Of a DNA stretch of 18,717 bases, positions 7,580 through 15,453 are shown one piece after another; within the stretch, counting starts at the first letter, position 1, and each line of letters begins with the position of its first letter. The DNA comes from an uncultured Angelakisella sp. (GTDB lineage: Bacteria; Bacillota; Clostridia; Oscillospirales; Ruminococcaceae). The notes under the pieces were generated by a model, which searched no databases, was not told the DNA's origin, and saw only the letters and a list, made by a program, of their open reading frames with translations. Position numbers and translations under genes: made by a program. The stretch covers positions 1 through 18,717 of the forward strand of contig CAKSYU010000032.1 of the NCBI GenBank assembly GCA_934524965.1, in the 5' to 3' direction.

Positions 7580-9961
7580 TTACTTCAGCTCCACCACCGT
7601 TACGCCCGCTTCGCCCTCACCGTACATGCCGGGGCGCTGGCTCTTTACAAAGCTCAGGCGGCGCAGGTGCTGCTGCACGGCGGCGCGCAGCACACCGGTG
7701 CCCTTGCCGTGGATAATGGTCACATTCTTAATGCCCATCATCATGCACCGGTCAAGGAACCGGTCTACCTCCATCAGCCCCTCGTCGCTCGCCATACCGC
7801 GGATATCCAGCTCGGTGCGTGCCTCCCGCTCGGCGTTGTTGGGGCGGCTGGTGCGGGTGCCGCCCGAGGGCTGCTTTTTCTTGGGGGGCTTCGGCGCGTC
7901 CTCCGGCAGCCGCAGCTCCTCGGGGGCGCATTTCATCTTCATGTTGCCCAGCTGGACCTGGTAGGCGCCGTTTTTGTCGGGACCCGCTATCACGGTGCCC
8001 TGCCGGTTGATGGCAGCCACCGTCACGGTATCGCCCTCCCGCAGCGCCCGCGGCAGATGGTACTCCTCGGTCTTGCGCTCCTTTACGGGGTCGGCGGTGT
8101 CTCGCAGCTCCTCAATGCGGCGGTTGTAGCCCTGCCGCATCGCCGCCACCTTCTCGCTGAAGTCCGCCTTGTCCTTCTGCTTCTTCAGTTCCTCCAGCTC
8201 GTTCAGCAGCAGGTCGGTGCGGCTGCGGGTGCGCTCCACCAGGGCACGCGCCGTGTCACGGGCGTCGGCCTCCAGCTTCTCCAGCGCCGCTTCGTGCGCC
8301 TCGGTCTGCCGCTTCATCTCGGCACGCAGCCGGTCGGCCTCCCCACGGGCGGTCTCGGCGGCGGTCACCTCGTTTTCCAGCTGCTGGCGGGTGCTTTCCA
8401 GCTCGCTCACCACATCTTCAAAGCGGGTATTCTCGCTGGAGACCATGCTCTTCGCCTCATCTATGATCTCCTCCGGCAGCCCCAGCCGGCGGCTGATGGC
8501 AAAGGCGTTGCTGCGCCCCGGCACACCGATCAGCAGGCGGTAGGTGGGGGAAAGGGTCGCCACATCAAATTCGCAGCAGCCGTTTTCCACGCCCTCAGTC
8601 TGCAGGGCGTACATCTTCACCTCGGCATAGTGGGTCGTCGCCGCCAGCCGCACGCCGCGCTGCCGCAGCGCCGTAATGATGGAGACCGCCAGCGCCGCAC
8701 CCTCGGTGGGGTCGGTGCCCGCCCCCAGCTCGTCGGTCAGAACGAGGCTTTGGGTGTCGGCGGTTTTCAGGATCTCAATGATCTTGACAATGTGGGAGGA
8801 AAAGGTGGAAAGACTCTGCTCAATGCTCTGCTCGTCCCCGATATCCGCCAGTACATGGTGGAATACCGCCGCACGGCTACCGCCAGCCACGGGCAGCATC
8901 ATGCCGCACGCCGCCATCAGTGTCAGCAGCCCCAGCGTTTTCAGCGCCACGGTCTTGCCGCCGGTGTTGGGGCCGGTGATGACCAGCGTATCAAAGCCGT
9001 CGCCCAGCCGGATATCCACCGGCACCACCTTTTCCTTGGCAATCAGCGGGTGCCGCGCCTTCCGAAAGTCGATGATGCCCTCCTCGTTCAGTTCCGGCAC
9101 TGTCGCCTTCATCTTGTCGGCAAGGCGGCTCTTGGCGAACAGCAGGTCCAGCTGTAACAGCGCCGCAAAGCTTTCCTTTGTGGCGTCCGCCACCTGCCCG
9201 ATGCGCTCGCTGAATTCCTGCAAAATGCGCTCGATCTCCAAAAGCTCCTCATTCTGCAGCATACGGATCTCGTTGTTGGCGTCCACCACCGCCATCGGCT
9301 CGATAAAGACCGTTGCGCCGCTGGAGGAGGTATCGTGCACCAGCCCCTTGACCTCGTTTTTACACTCAATTTTGACCGGCACCACAAAGCGACCGTCCCG
9401 CAGCGTGACGATCGGCTCCTGCAAGGCCTTGGCATACTGCGGCGAGCGGATAATGCCGTCCAGCTGCTCCCGGACTTTCAGCTGGGCACGGCGGATACGC
9501 CGCCTCAGATCGGCAAGGGCAGGGGAGGCGGTATCGGCGATCTCCTCCTCCGAGAGTATGGCGTCGAAAATGTCCTTTTCCAACCCCTCCACCGGCGATA
9601 GAATGAGGAACAGATCGTCGGCGGCAGTGGCGGTCTCGCCCTGTCCCCGCCATTTTTTGATGGTGCGGACGGTACGCAGTACCCGCGCCACCTGCAAGAT
9701 CTCTCCGGCGGAAAGACGCGCGCCCAGCTTTGCCCTTTGCAGGGCGCCAGTGCAGTCCTGAATCCCACCCAGTCCGGGGGTACCGTACCGGTTGGTCAAC
9801 GTATTGATATCGGTGGTGCGCTGCAAGGCGTCGCAGGCATCGCGGTAGTTGTCACACGGCTCCAGCCGCAGTGCCAGCTCCCGGCTGGCGGCGCAGGTCG
9901 CCTGTTCCGCCAGCATTTCCAGCACCCGGTCAAGCTCCAGTGTGCGGTGATGTTTATTCAT
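7580..9961 (-). CDS. mutS2: Endonuclease/ribosome-rescue ATPase MutS2
   Basis: A 793-residue MutS2, full length. The lever/core region precedes the ATPase domain with Walker A GPNTGGKT at residues 330-337, followed by the Walker B region LVLTDELGAGTDPTEGAAL and ATTHYAEVK. A coiled-coil clamp rich in Glu/Arg/Lys spans about 510-620. The C-terminal Smr domain has LDIRGMAS and HGKGTGVLR. MutS2 lacks the mismatch-recognition domain; in Bacillus it binds collided ribosomes and splits them, and in other species it suppresses recombination. ATG 9961 gives MNKHHRTLELDRVLEML, typical of the family. The start overlaps the end of the upstream Nudix gene (shared ATGAATAA), so translation is probably coupled. 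Rightward open frames within it are antisense shadows. Confidence 0.97.
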   Translation of the reverse strand: MNKHHRTLELDRVLEMLAEQATCAASRELALRLEPCDNYRDACDALQRTTDINTLTNRYGTPGLGGIQDCTGALQRAKLGARLSAGEILQVARVLRTVRTIKKWRGQGETATAADDLFLILSPVEGLEKDIFDAILSEEEIADTASPALADLRRRIRRAQLKVREQLDGIIRSPQYAKALQEPIVTLRDGRFVVPVKIECKNEVKGLVHDTSSSGATVFIEPMAVVDANNEIRMLQNEELLEIERILQEFSERIGQVADATKESFAALLQLDLLFAKSRLADKMKATVPELNEEGIIDFRKARHPLIAKEKVVPVDIRLGDGFDTLVITGPNTGGKTVALKTLGLLTLMAACGMMLPVAGGSRAAVFHHVLADIGDEQSIEQSLSTFSSHIVKIIEILKTADTQSLVLTDELGAGTDPTEGAALAVSIITALRQRGVRLAATTHYAEVKMYALQTEGVENGCCEFDVATLSPTYRLLIGVPGRSNAFAISRRLGLPEEIIDEAKSMVSSENTRFEDVVSELESTRQQLENEVTAAETARGEADRLRAEMKRQTEAHEAALEKLEADARDTARALVERTRSRTDLLLNELEELKKQKDKADFSEKVAAMRQGYNRRIEELRDTADPVKERKTEEYHLPRALREGDTVTVAAINRQGTVIAGPDKNGAYQVQLGNMKMKCAPEELRLPEDAPKPPKKKQPSGGTRTSRPNNAEREARTELDIRGMASDEGLMEVDRFLDRCMMMGIKNVTIIHGKGTGVLRAAVQQHLRRLSFVKSQRPGMYGEGEAGVTVVELK

Positions 9962-10472
9962 GGTTTCCCTCCTTTGGGAGCACTTCGTTCAGCATCTGGG
10001 CATACCGCGCAAACCGCTCCGCCAGATGCCCGATCACTTTTCCCTCGCGGCACCGCTCCAGCAGCTCCTCCGGCGTCAGCCAGGCGTAAGCCACTGTCTC
10101 GGTGCTTTGCAGCGTGATCTTCGGTTCCTCGTTCAACAGCAGCAGGTATGTATCGCTGAAAATTCGGGGCGTTATCACATGGTCAAAGGGGATCAGCGAC
10201 TCCCGCGCGGCACGAATGCCGGTCTCCTCGTAAAGCTCCCGCACGGCGGCGCTGCGGGTATCCTCTCCGGCGATGGCGCTGCCGGTCGTGACCTCCCAAA
10301 AGCCGCCGTTATGCTTCTGCGGGTGCCGCAGGGTGGTCAGTATCCTGCCGTCCCACACCGTGATGATCTCTACACAAAGGTGCCGCGCGCCCGCAGGCAG
10401 CGGCTCCCCCCGCCGGTGCAGGATCCCCATCGGCTCTCGGTTTTCATTCAGCAGGTCCCAGTATTCCGTCAT
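9954..10472 (-). CDS. Nudix hydrolase
   Basis: A 172-residue Nudix protein of the isopentenyl-diphosphate-isomerase-like/YfcD type (opening MTEYWDLLNENREPMGILHR). The complete Nudix box GX5EX7REUXEEXGU is at residues 64-86 (G64, E70, then RELYEETGI), so the metal-binding glutamates are present. It hydrolyses a nucleoside diphosphate linked to another group; the substrate cannot be read from sequence. ATG 10472 is preceded by AAAGGA at good spacing. The frame is open further upstream to 10730, but that part covers the repeat element and is not coding. The stop TAA overlaps the mutS2 start. Confidence 0.9.
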   Translation of the reverse strand: MTEYWDLLNENREPMGILHRRGEPLPAGARHLCVEIITVWDGRILTTLRHPQKHNGGFWEVTTGSAIAGEDTRSAAVRELYEETGIRAARESLIPFDHVITPRIFSDTYLLLLNEEPKITLQSTETVAYAWLTPEELLERCREGKVIGHLAERFARYAQMLNEVLPKEGNHE

Positions 10473-10510
10473 ATGCGTTCCTTTCCCATCTTCGTATAGC
10501 CGGTCAGATC

Positions 10511-10598
10511 GGCGCCCGCAGGGCGCTCCGGCGCAGCCGGAGCCGGCGGCTCCGCCGCCGAAACCGCCCCTTTGGGGGCGGTTTGCCCTGCGGGCGCC
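10511..10598. repeat. Multi-arm inverted-repeat element, copy B
   Basis: Between mnmM and the Nudix gene. The closing stem has 14 perfect pairs: GGCGCCCGCAGGGC (10511-10524) with GCCCTGCGGGCGCC (10585-10598). It contains three hairpins: GCTCCGGC/GCCGGAGC (10525-10543, loop GCA), CGGCGGC/GCCGCCG (10544-10560, loop TCC) and AAACCGCCCC/GGGGCGGTTT (10561-10584, loop TTTG). Stems and arms are contiguous with almost no unpaired bases. Same orientation as copy C. Confidence 0.88.
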
Positions 10599-10727
10599 CG
10601 CTCCCCGCCGGTTTCGCGGGCTCGCCGGTTCTGTCGCTCTCCGCGGCTTTCCCGCAGGTCTCGGAAAGCCGCCGGCTGGGCGGCTCTCTGCAGGTTTATC
10701 CCTCCGCGGCGCCCTGCGGGCGCCCGC
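10585..10727. repeat. Second stem-loop block with a 17-bp direct repeat of the copy B closing arm
   Basis: The right closing arm of copy B, GCCCTGCGGGCGCCCGC (10585-10601), recurs exactly at 10711-10727, 126 bases on. Between them lies a 10-bp hairpin, GCGGCTTTCC/GGAAAGCCGC (10643-10672), and other GC-rich inverted repeats. This looks like a second, rearranged element in tandem with copy B, filling the rest of the 269-bp spacer between mnmM and the Nudix gene. I see no gene in it. Confidence 0.65.
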
Positions 10728-10741
10728 CAAAGGTTCCCCCC

Positions 10742-11311
10742 TTACCGGTTCTTTTCGATGACGATAAAGACCGGCGGGCAGTTGGGGCGGTTATAGAATT
10801 GCTGCACCATTACGGTGTACTTTTTGGCGTCCAATCCGGCAAGGTAAGCCAGCAGCGCGTCATGCTCGGCATAGCCGCTGTCCCCGCCGTAGTACAGGCA
10901 GATGGTCACAAACCCGTCCTCCGCCAGAATGGAAAGCGCCGCCTCCACCGCGGGGATACTCTCCGCCGCCGTGGTGCCGATGGCATGGTCGCCATGGGGC
11001 AGATACCCAAGGTTAAAAACCACGGCGTCCGCCGCCGGAACATATTCCGCCATTCGGCTGTGGCTGGCGCAGATCAGCGTCGCCCGCTCCATCAGCCCGG
11101 CTTCGGTCAGCCGCTTTCGTGTGCTTTCTATCGCCTCCGGCTGAATATCAAAGGCAGTCAGGTGCCCTGTCTCCCCGATGAGACGGCACAGCACCTCGGC
11201 GTCCCGTCCCCGTCCGGCGGTGGCGTCCACACAGGTCATTCCGGCGCGCAGCCGCTCCCGCCAGAAGGCATGGCACAGCTTTAGGGCATTCTGGTCGTAG
11301 TAGGTGGTCAT
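10742..11311 (-). CDS. mnmM: tRNA mnm5s2U-type methyltransferase (MnmM/YtqB family)
   Basis: A 189-residue class I SAM-dependent methyltransferase of the PF06962 family (old name rRNA methylase; Bacillus YtqB). The SAM-binding loop is VDATAGRGRDAEVL (residues 28-41), the acidic residue follows in AFDIQPEAI, and the family's NLGYLPHGDH is at 100-109. B. subtilis YtqB, renamed MnmM, completes the 5-methylaminomethyl-2-thiouridine modification at the tRNA wobble position; I transfer that function by family. Its ATG overlaps the stop of the upstream gene by 4 bases (ATGA), so translation is probably coupled. Confidence 0.85.
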   Translation of the reverse strand: MTTYYDQNALKLCHAFWRERLRAGMTCVDATAGRGRDAEVLCRLIGETGHLTAFDIQPEAIESTRKRLTEAGLMERATLICASHSRMAEYVPAADAVVFNLGYLPHGDHAIGTTAAESIPAVEAALSILAEDGFVTICLYYGGDSGYAEHDALLAYLAGLDAKKYTVMVQQFYNRPNCPPVFIVIEKNR

Positions 11312-11721
11312 ACGCGGTTCCTCAGCTCCTCCTCCACATAGCCCACACAGTCGGCAATGCAGGTATCGCAGGGGACGATGGGGCAGCCTGTCCTGCCTTT
11401 CAGCACCTGGCAGATGCAGCTGCCGTGCTCCGCCTGAAACCGTGCCGTCAGCGTGGCGGCAAGCCCCATGGTGGCGCGTTTGGTGGTGTTGGGGGCATCG
11501 GTGTCGCCCGCGCTGTTTATCAGCCCCATGCAGGCAATGGCGCCGGTGATGGCGCCGCAGGTCTGGGACATATCGCCCATACCCAGACCGAAGCCCTCGC
11601 CCAGTCGGAAGACCGCGGTTTCTTCAGCGCCCAGTTCCTCGGCAAAAACACACGCGACCGCCTGGAAGCAGTTGTAGCCTTTCTTGTGCAGTTCTACCGC
11701 CTTTTGCTGTTTTTCCGTCAT
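11308..11721 (-). CDS. C_GCAxxG_C_C family protein
   Basis: A 137-residue cysteine-rich protein of PF09719. Visible features are the N-terminal helix with GYNCFQAV, the central QTCGAITGAIACMGL, and clustered C-terminal cysteines (GSCICQVLKGRTGCPIVPC then DTCIADC). Members are thought to be redox or metal-binding, often fused to or beside oxidoreductases, but no activity is established. AAAGGACG precedes ATG 11721 by about 10 bases. It lies 40 bp after recO and overlaps mnmM by 4 bases, so it belongs to the same leftward transcript. Confidence 0.88.
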   Translation of the reverse strand: MTEKQQKAVELHKKGYNCFQAVACVFAEELGAEETAVFRLGEGFGLGMGDMSQTCGAITGAIACMGLINSAGDTDAPNTTKRATMGLAATLTARFQAEHGSCICQVLKGRTGCPIVPCDTCIADCVGYVEEELRNRV

Positions 11722-11761
11722 GGTGAACCCGTCCTTTCGCTCAGTCCGTTTTTGTTATCGT

Positions 11762-12511
11762 TCAAATGCAGATCGTCTTGTAAAAATTCAGTGCGGGGAG
11801 GATCCGCTCCACCTGACACAGCAGGTACTGCTCCACCGCGTGCGCCAGAACCGGCAGGTTTTCCTCCCCCAGCTTAAAGCGGAACAGCTTTTCAAAGTCG
11901 GCGTAGATGATGTGCCGCATGGCGGCAAAGACCCCCGCGGGCAGCGGCAGCAGCCCCACCGCGCCTTCCGGTGCGCACGTCGGACAGCAAATGCTGCCCC
12001 CCACCGGATCGAACAGCACCCCGCCGTCCTCCGGCAGTCCGCCGCACTCCCGGCAGGCGATAAGATCCGGCATATAGCCGGTCAGCGCCAGCAGCCGCAG
12101 CTCCAGTATCGCCTTTAATTGCAGCGGCGGCAGCTTGTCCTGCTCCAGATAGTACAGGGTGTTCAGCATCAGCCGCAGCTCCTCCGCCGCCGGCTCGTTT
12201 TCGGGGATCAGCTCGCAGCACAGCTGCGCAAAGTAGGTTGCCAGCGTCAGCTTTTCCAGGCTGCCCCGTATGCCGAAAAACAGTGTGTTCGCCTCCGCCT
12301 TATCGGCAAAGCACCGCTCGCGGTTCCGGAACAGCACGAAGTGGGAATAGCAAAGCAGCTCGGTGGCGCCAGCCATCGAGCCTTTCATGCGTCCCGCTCC
12401 CTTGGCGTAAGCGGTTATGATCCCCTGGTCGGCGGAAAGCAGTGTCAGCAGGCGGTCCTGCTCATCAAGCCGTCGTTCCCGCAGTACCAGAGCGTCGGTC
12501 ACTGTCTGCAT
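11762..12511 (-). CDS. recO: DNA repair protein RecO
   Basis: A 249-residue RecO, the recombination mediator that helps load RecA at gaps with RecR. The N-terminal OB-fold begins TVTDALVLRERRLDEQDRLL. The zinc motif of the family is complete: CRECGG (Cys153, Cys156) and CCPTC (Cys176, Cys179). The length is normal (about 240-260). I start it at ATG 12511, which has AAAGGAG 7 bases upstream; the in-frame ORF runs further up to 12625 but that part overlaps the small yqzL-like gene. Order era, yqzL, recO is the conserved Firmicutes arrangement. Confidence 0.94.
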   Translation of the reverse strand: MQTVTDALVLRERRLDEQDRLLTLLSADQGIITAYAKGAGRMKGSMAGATELLCYSHFVLFRNRERCFADKAEANTLFFGIRGSLEKLTLATYFAQLCCELIPENEPAAEELRLMLNTLYYLEQDKLPPLQLKAILELRLLALTGYMPDLIACRECGGLPEDGGVLFDPVGGSICCPTCAPEGAVGLLPLPAGVFAAMRHIIYADFEKLFRFKLGEENLPVLAHAVEQYLLCQVERILPALNFYKTICI

Positions 12512-12641
12512 CGGTCGGCTCCTTTGGGACGGCATTCTGCGCCGTCCGGTACGCAAGGTAATCCTCCACCCGTCCGCTTTGCCAAAAGCGCTCCCAGCGG
12601 CTCTGGAGGTCATTGTTCCTATCATCGGCGGGTCGGTTCAC
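12465..12641 (-). CDS. Small YqzL-like protein between era and recO
   Basis: A 58-residue frame starting with GTG at 12641, preceded by AAGGAGG (8 bases), a near-perfect ribosome binding site with no other start to serve. The core, residues 16-31, reads WERFWQSGRVEDYLAY and fits the W..F..TG.v..YL.. pattern I recall for YqzL, the 47-residue protein between era and recO in Bacillus. The remainder is polar and low in hydrophobic residues. The frame runs on 47 bases into recO before its stop, so the two could be translationally coupled; the conserved part ends before the overlap. Function of YqzL is unknown. Support rests on position, the ribosome binding site and the short motif. Confidence 0.68.
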   Translation of the reverse strand: MNRPADDRNNDLQSRWERFWQSGRVEDYLAYRTAQNAVPKEPTDADSDRRSGTAGTTA

Positions 12642-12707
12642 GGCAGGTGCCTCCTTACAGCAGTGTTTCTACTGTCATTGTGCGCCCCCTGCCGTGGGTT
12701 ATGTTAG

Positions 12708-12739
12708 GGAATTTTTGCACCCGCCGCACAAAAATTTCC
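12708..12739. other. AT-rich hairpin upstream of yqzL
   Basis: GGAATTTTTG (12708-12717) pairs with CAAAAATTTCC (12729-12739) with one bulged base and an 11-base loop. Neither side is followed by a T-run, so it is not a classic terminator. It sits in the 314-bp era-yqzL spacer together with repeat copy C. A weak TAACAT box lies just downstream on the minus strand, too weak to call a promoter. The stretch 12846-12955 shows nothing I can identify. Confidence 0.4.
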
Positions 12740-12764
12740 GCGGGGTTTCTGCAAGCCGCAAATT

Positions 12765-12845
12765 CGCCCGCAGGGCGCTCCGGCTGCGCCGGAGCCGGCG
12801 GCTGCGCCGCCGAAACCGTCCTGGGGACGGTTTGCCCTGCGGGCG
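12765..12845. repeat. Multi-arm inverted-repeat element, copy C
   Basis: In the era-yqzL spacer. The closing stem is CGCCCGCAGGGC (12765-12776) with GCCCTGCGGGCG (12834-12845). Three hairpins follow each other directly: GCTCCGGC/GCCGGAGC (12777-12795, loop TGC), CGGCGGC/GCCGCCG (12796-12812, loop TGC) and AAACCGTCC/GGACGGTTT (12813-12833, loop TGG). It has the same arms and order as copy B, differing mainly in the loops and in paired positions of the third arm. Confidence 0.88.
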
Positions 12846-12955
12846 TCGCCTTTTGCCAAGCTCCGTTCTTATGGGCGGCGGGTGCTGCCCACCGCCGGTT
12901 TTGTTCCTTATGGGCGTCCCGCGGGCACCCGTGATTAAATTTGCCGATTTTGGCT

Positions 12956-13876
12956 TTACTGCTCCTCGGTAAAGCCGAAGTTGCGCAGCATGCGCTCCTC
13001 GTTGCGCCAGTCCTCCTTCACCTTGACCCAACACTGCAGGTTCACCTTGCAGTTCAGGAAAGCCTCCAGCTCCTCGCGCGCGGCGGTGGCGATCTTTTTG
13101 AGCATCGCGCCGCCCTTGCCGATGATGATGCCCTTGTGACTCTTGCGCTCGCAGTAGATCACGGCGTCGATATCGGTGATGACGCCGTTCGGAGTCTCCC
13201 GCTCCTTCATCGTCTCTATCGTTACGGCAATGCCGTGCGGGATCTCCTCCGAGAGGAAGCAAAGCGCCTTTTCCCGCAGGATCTCGGCGGCAATGACCCG
13301 CTCCGGCTGGTCGGTCAGCATATCGTCGTCAAAGTAGTGGGGCCCCTCCACGGCGGCGCCGTCCAGCAGCTCCCGTAAAAGCGCCACCCCGTCGCCGGTC
13401 TTGGCGCTTAAGGGGACGATCTGCTCAAAGTCGTAGGCTTCGTTCAACACCGCCATCATCGGGATCAGCTGCTCCTTGTCCTTCAGCAGGTCGATCTTAT
13501 TGAGCACCGCCACGGCGGGCAGGTCCAGCTTTTTGAACTGCTCGATGAGATCCATCTCCGCGCGGGTCAGCTTTTCCCACGGCTCGGAGGCGTCCGTCAC
13601 CAGCACGGCAAGGTCAACATCGGAGACCGAGGAGCCGACCTGCCGCACCATGTATTCGCCCAAAGAATTGCGGGCACGGTGCAGACCGGGGGTATCGATA
13701 AAGACCAGCTGGGTCGCCCCCTCGGTAAGGATACCGGTGATGCGGGTACGGGTGGTCTGCGGACGGGGGGAAACAATGGCGACCTTTTCGCCCAAAAGGG
13801 CGTTCAGCAGGCTGCTTTTGCCCACATTGGGGCGCCCTACAATGGCGATGAACGCCGATTTCTGTACCTCTCTCAT
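12956..13876 (-). CDS. era: GTPase Era
   Basis: A 306-residue Era, the GTPase that binds the 3' end of 16S rRNA and acts in 30S subunit assembly. G-motifs are complete: GRPNVGKS (14-21), DTPG (61-64), NKID (126-129) and SAKTG. The C-terminal KH domain contains GIIIGKGGAMLKKI, the RNA-binding loop. Length is normal (about 300). AAGGAG lies 5 bases before ATG 13876, and the ybeY stop is 9 bases upstream, so the genes form one operon. A long spacer with repeat copy C separates it from yqzL and recO. Confidence 0.97.
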   Translation of the reverse strand: MREVQKSAFIAIVGRPNVGKSSLLNALLGEKVAIVSPRPQTTRTRITGILTEGATQLVFIDTPGLHRARNSLGEYMVRQVGSSVSDVDLAVLVTDASEPWEKLTRAEMDLIEQFKKLDLPAVAVLNKIDLLKDKEQLIPMMAVLNEAYDFEQIVPLSAKTGDGVALLRELLDGAAVEGPHYFDDDMLTDQPERVIAAEILREKALCFLSEEIPHGIAVTIETMKERETPNGVITDIDAVIYCERKSHKGIIIGKGGAMLKKIATAAREELEAFLNCKVNLQCWVKVKEDWRNEERMLRNFGFTEEQ

Positions 13877-13885
13877 GCTTTCTCC

Positions 13886-14380
13886 TTACTCCACATAGGT
13901 GTTGTCGCGGGTCAGCCCCAGCCGCCCCAGCGCTTCCTCTTCCTTTTCGCGCATGATGGTCTTTTCCAGACCGCCGTTCACATGGTCATAGCCCAGCAGG
14001 TGCAGCATGGAGTGGACGGTGAGGTAGCCCATCTCCCGCTCGAAGGTATGTCCGAATTCCGCCGCCTGCGCCACGGCGTGCTCCACCGAGATGACGATAT
14101 CGCCCAGCTGCTTGCAGCCGGTATCGGGGTTCAGGTCGTACTCGCCGTTTTCGCCCAAAGGGAATGAGAGAACATCGGTGGCGGCGTCAATGTGGCGGAA
14201 CTCGTTGTTCATCTGGCGGATCTTCTCATCATCGGTAAAGGTGATGTTTACCTCGGCGTCCCCGGTGAACTGCTCCATGCGCAGCACGGCGGTGCAGCAG
14301 CGGCGCAGCATCAGCCGCAGTCCGGCGGGGATCCTTACCGCCTTCTGGTCGTTGGTGATAATGACTTTCAGCTTGTCCAT
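13886..14380 (-). CDS. ybeY: Endoribonuclease/rRNA maturation factor YbeY
   Basis: A 164-residue YbeY, the zinc-dependent single-strand endoribonuclease involved in 16S rRNA 3'-end maturation and 70S quality control. The metal site HSMLHLLGYDH is at residues 123-133 and is preceded by the conserved TDVLSFPLGENG. It sits one base after the phoH stop, with its ribosome binding site (AAGGAG) inside the end of phoH. The 7TM-HD phosphodiesterase (pgpH) that separates phoH from ybeY in Bacillus is missing here. Confidence 0.96.
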   Translation of the reverse strand: MDKLKVIITNDQKAVRIPAGLRLMLRRCCTAVLRMEQFTGDAEVNITFTDDEKIRQMNNEFRHIDAATDVLSFPLGENGEYDLNPDTGCKQLGDIVISVEHAVAQAAEFGHTFEREMGYLTVHSMLHLLGYDHVNGGLEKTIMREKEEEALGRLGLTRDNTYVE

Positions 14381-14381
14381 G

Positions 14382-15371
14382 TTATTTATTTCTCCTTGCG
14401 GCGTCTTGTTTGTTTTCCTGCTTGCTGTAGTATTTTTCGTAGGCTTTTATGATGTCCTGCACCAGCCGGTGCCGCACCACATCTTTTTCGCTGAAGCGGC
14501 AGAAGGCGATATCGGGGATATCCCGCAGGATCTTGCTTGCCTCCACCAATCCGGAGCGGCGGGCGTCCGGCAGGTCGATCTGGGTCACATCGCCGGTGAT
14601 GATCGCCTTGGAATTGAAGCCCAGCCGGGTCAAAAACATCTTCATCTGCTCGGGGGTGGTGTTCTGCGCCTCGTCCAGAATGATGAAGCTGTCGTCCAGC
14701 GTGCGTCCTCTCATGTAGGCAAGGGGCGCCACCTCGATATTGCCCCGCTCCTGATATTTCTGGAAGTTATCGGCACCCAGCATATCAAAAAGCGCGTCGT
14801 AAAGGGGGCGCAGGTAGGGGTCGACCTTGTTTTGCAGGTCGCCGGGCAGAAAGCCCAGCTTTTCCCCCGCTTCCACGGCGGGGCGGGTCAGCACGATGCG
14901 GTTGACCTCCTGCGCGCGGAACGCCTTGACCGCCATTGCCACGGCAAGATAGGTTTTACCGGTGCCGGCGGGACCGATGCCCATGGTGATGGTGTTTTTG
15001 CGGATCGCCTCGACATATTTCTGCTGCCCGATGGTTTTGGGCTTTAGGGGCTTGCCCTTGGCGGTGATGCAGATGACATCTTTGCCGAGGGTCTCCGCCT
15101 CCTGCTCGCGTCCCTCCTCCACCAGGCTCATCATGTAGCGGATATTCTGCGCCGAAAGCTCCTCGCCGGACTCCACCATCTTCAGCAGTCCTTCGATGCA
15201 GCGGGTGCAGGTCATCACCTTTTCGGCGTCGCCGCTCACCTTGATATCGGTGCCGCGGAACACCACCGAAACGCCGTAGCCCTGCTCCAGCATTCGTATG
15301 TTTTCATCGGAGTTGCCGAAGAGGGTCAGCGCGTATTCCATTCGTTCAAAATTGACGGTTTGCTCAGTCAT
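14382..15371 (-). CDS. PhoH family ATPase
   Basis: A 329-residue PhoH/YbeZ-type protein. Walker A GPAGTGKT is at residues 133-140 and Walker B is FIILDEAQNT; the N-terminal part (about 1-100) is the KH-like region typical of the longer YbeZ form. PhoH-like ATPases are thought to act with YbeY on RNA, and the two genes are adjacent here. AAGGAGG precedes ATG 15371 by 6 bases. It is the first gene of the leftward cluster, behind a good extended -10 promoter. Confidence 0.95.
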   Translation of the reverse strand: MTEQTVNFERMEYALTLFGNSDENIRMLEQGYGVSVVFRGTDIKVSGDAEKVMTCTRCIEGLLKMVESGEELSAQNIRYMMSLVEEGREQEAETLGKDVICITAKGKPLKPKTIGQQKYVEAIRKNTITMGIGPAGTGKTYLAVAMAVKAFRAQEVNRIVLTRPAVEAGEKLGFLPGDLQNKVDPYLRPLYDALFDMLGADNFQKYQERGNIEVAPLAYMRGRTLDDSFIILDEAQNTTPEQMKMFLTRLGFNSKAIITGDVTQIDLPDARRSGLVEASKILRDIPDIAFCRFSEKDVVRHRLVQDIIKAYEKYYSKQENKQDAARRNK

Positions 15372-15408
15372 GGCGGTCCTCCTTCGCTCCAGTTCATTGC
15401 TTTAGTGT

Positions 15409-15417
15409 ATTGTACCA
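15409..15417 (-). promoter_or_regulatory. Extended -10 promoter of the phoH operon
   Basis: On the minus strand TGTGGTACAATA contains TGG followed by TACAAT, an extended -10. The predicted start is about 30 bases before phoH. No good -35 is seen; instead the place where it would lie is next to a perfect dyad (15433-15453). Confidence 0.55.
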
Positions 15418-15432
15418 CAATTCGCCGCAAAT

Positions 15433-15453
15433 TTCTATGAAATATTCATAGAA
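15433..15453. promoter_or_regulatory. Operator-like dyad upstream of phoH
   Basis: TTCTATGAA and TTCATAGAA form a perfect 9-bp inverted repeat with a 3-base centre (ATA). One mismatch out, three further A/T pairs extend it. It overlaps or abuts the -35 region of the phoH promoter and lies in the divergent phoH/yqfC region. On the plus strand AAATATT followed 13 bases later by CTATGATT resembles a sigma-E promoter only loosely. A regulator site is the simplest reading. Confidence 0.45.

Noticed and set aside
7484..9157. 557-codon open frame on the plus strand
   Set aside because: It lies antisense to mutS2, has no recognisable domain or ribosome binding site, and is His/Leu/Gly/Arg-rich as expected for a GC-rich shadow frame.
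10583..11284. 233-codon plus-strand frame
   Set aside because: Antisense to mnmM and continuing into the repeat-filled spacer; no motif.
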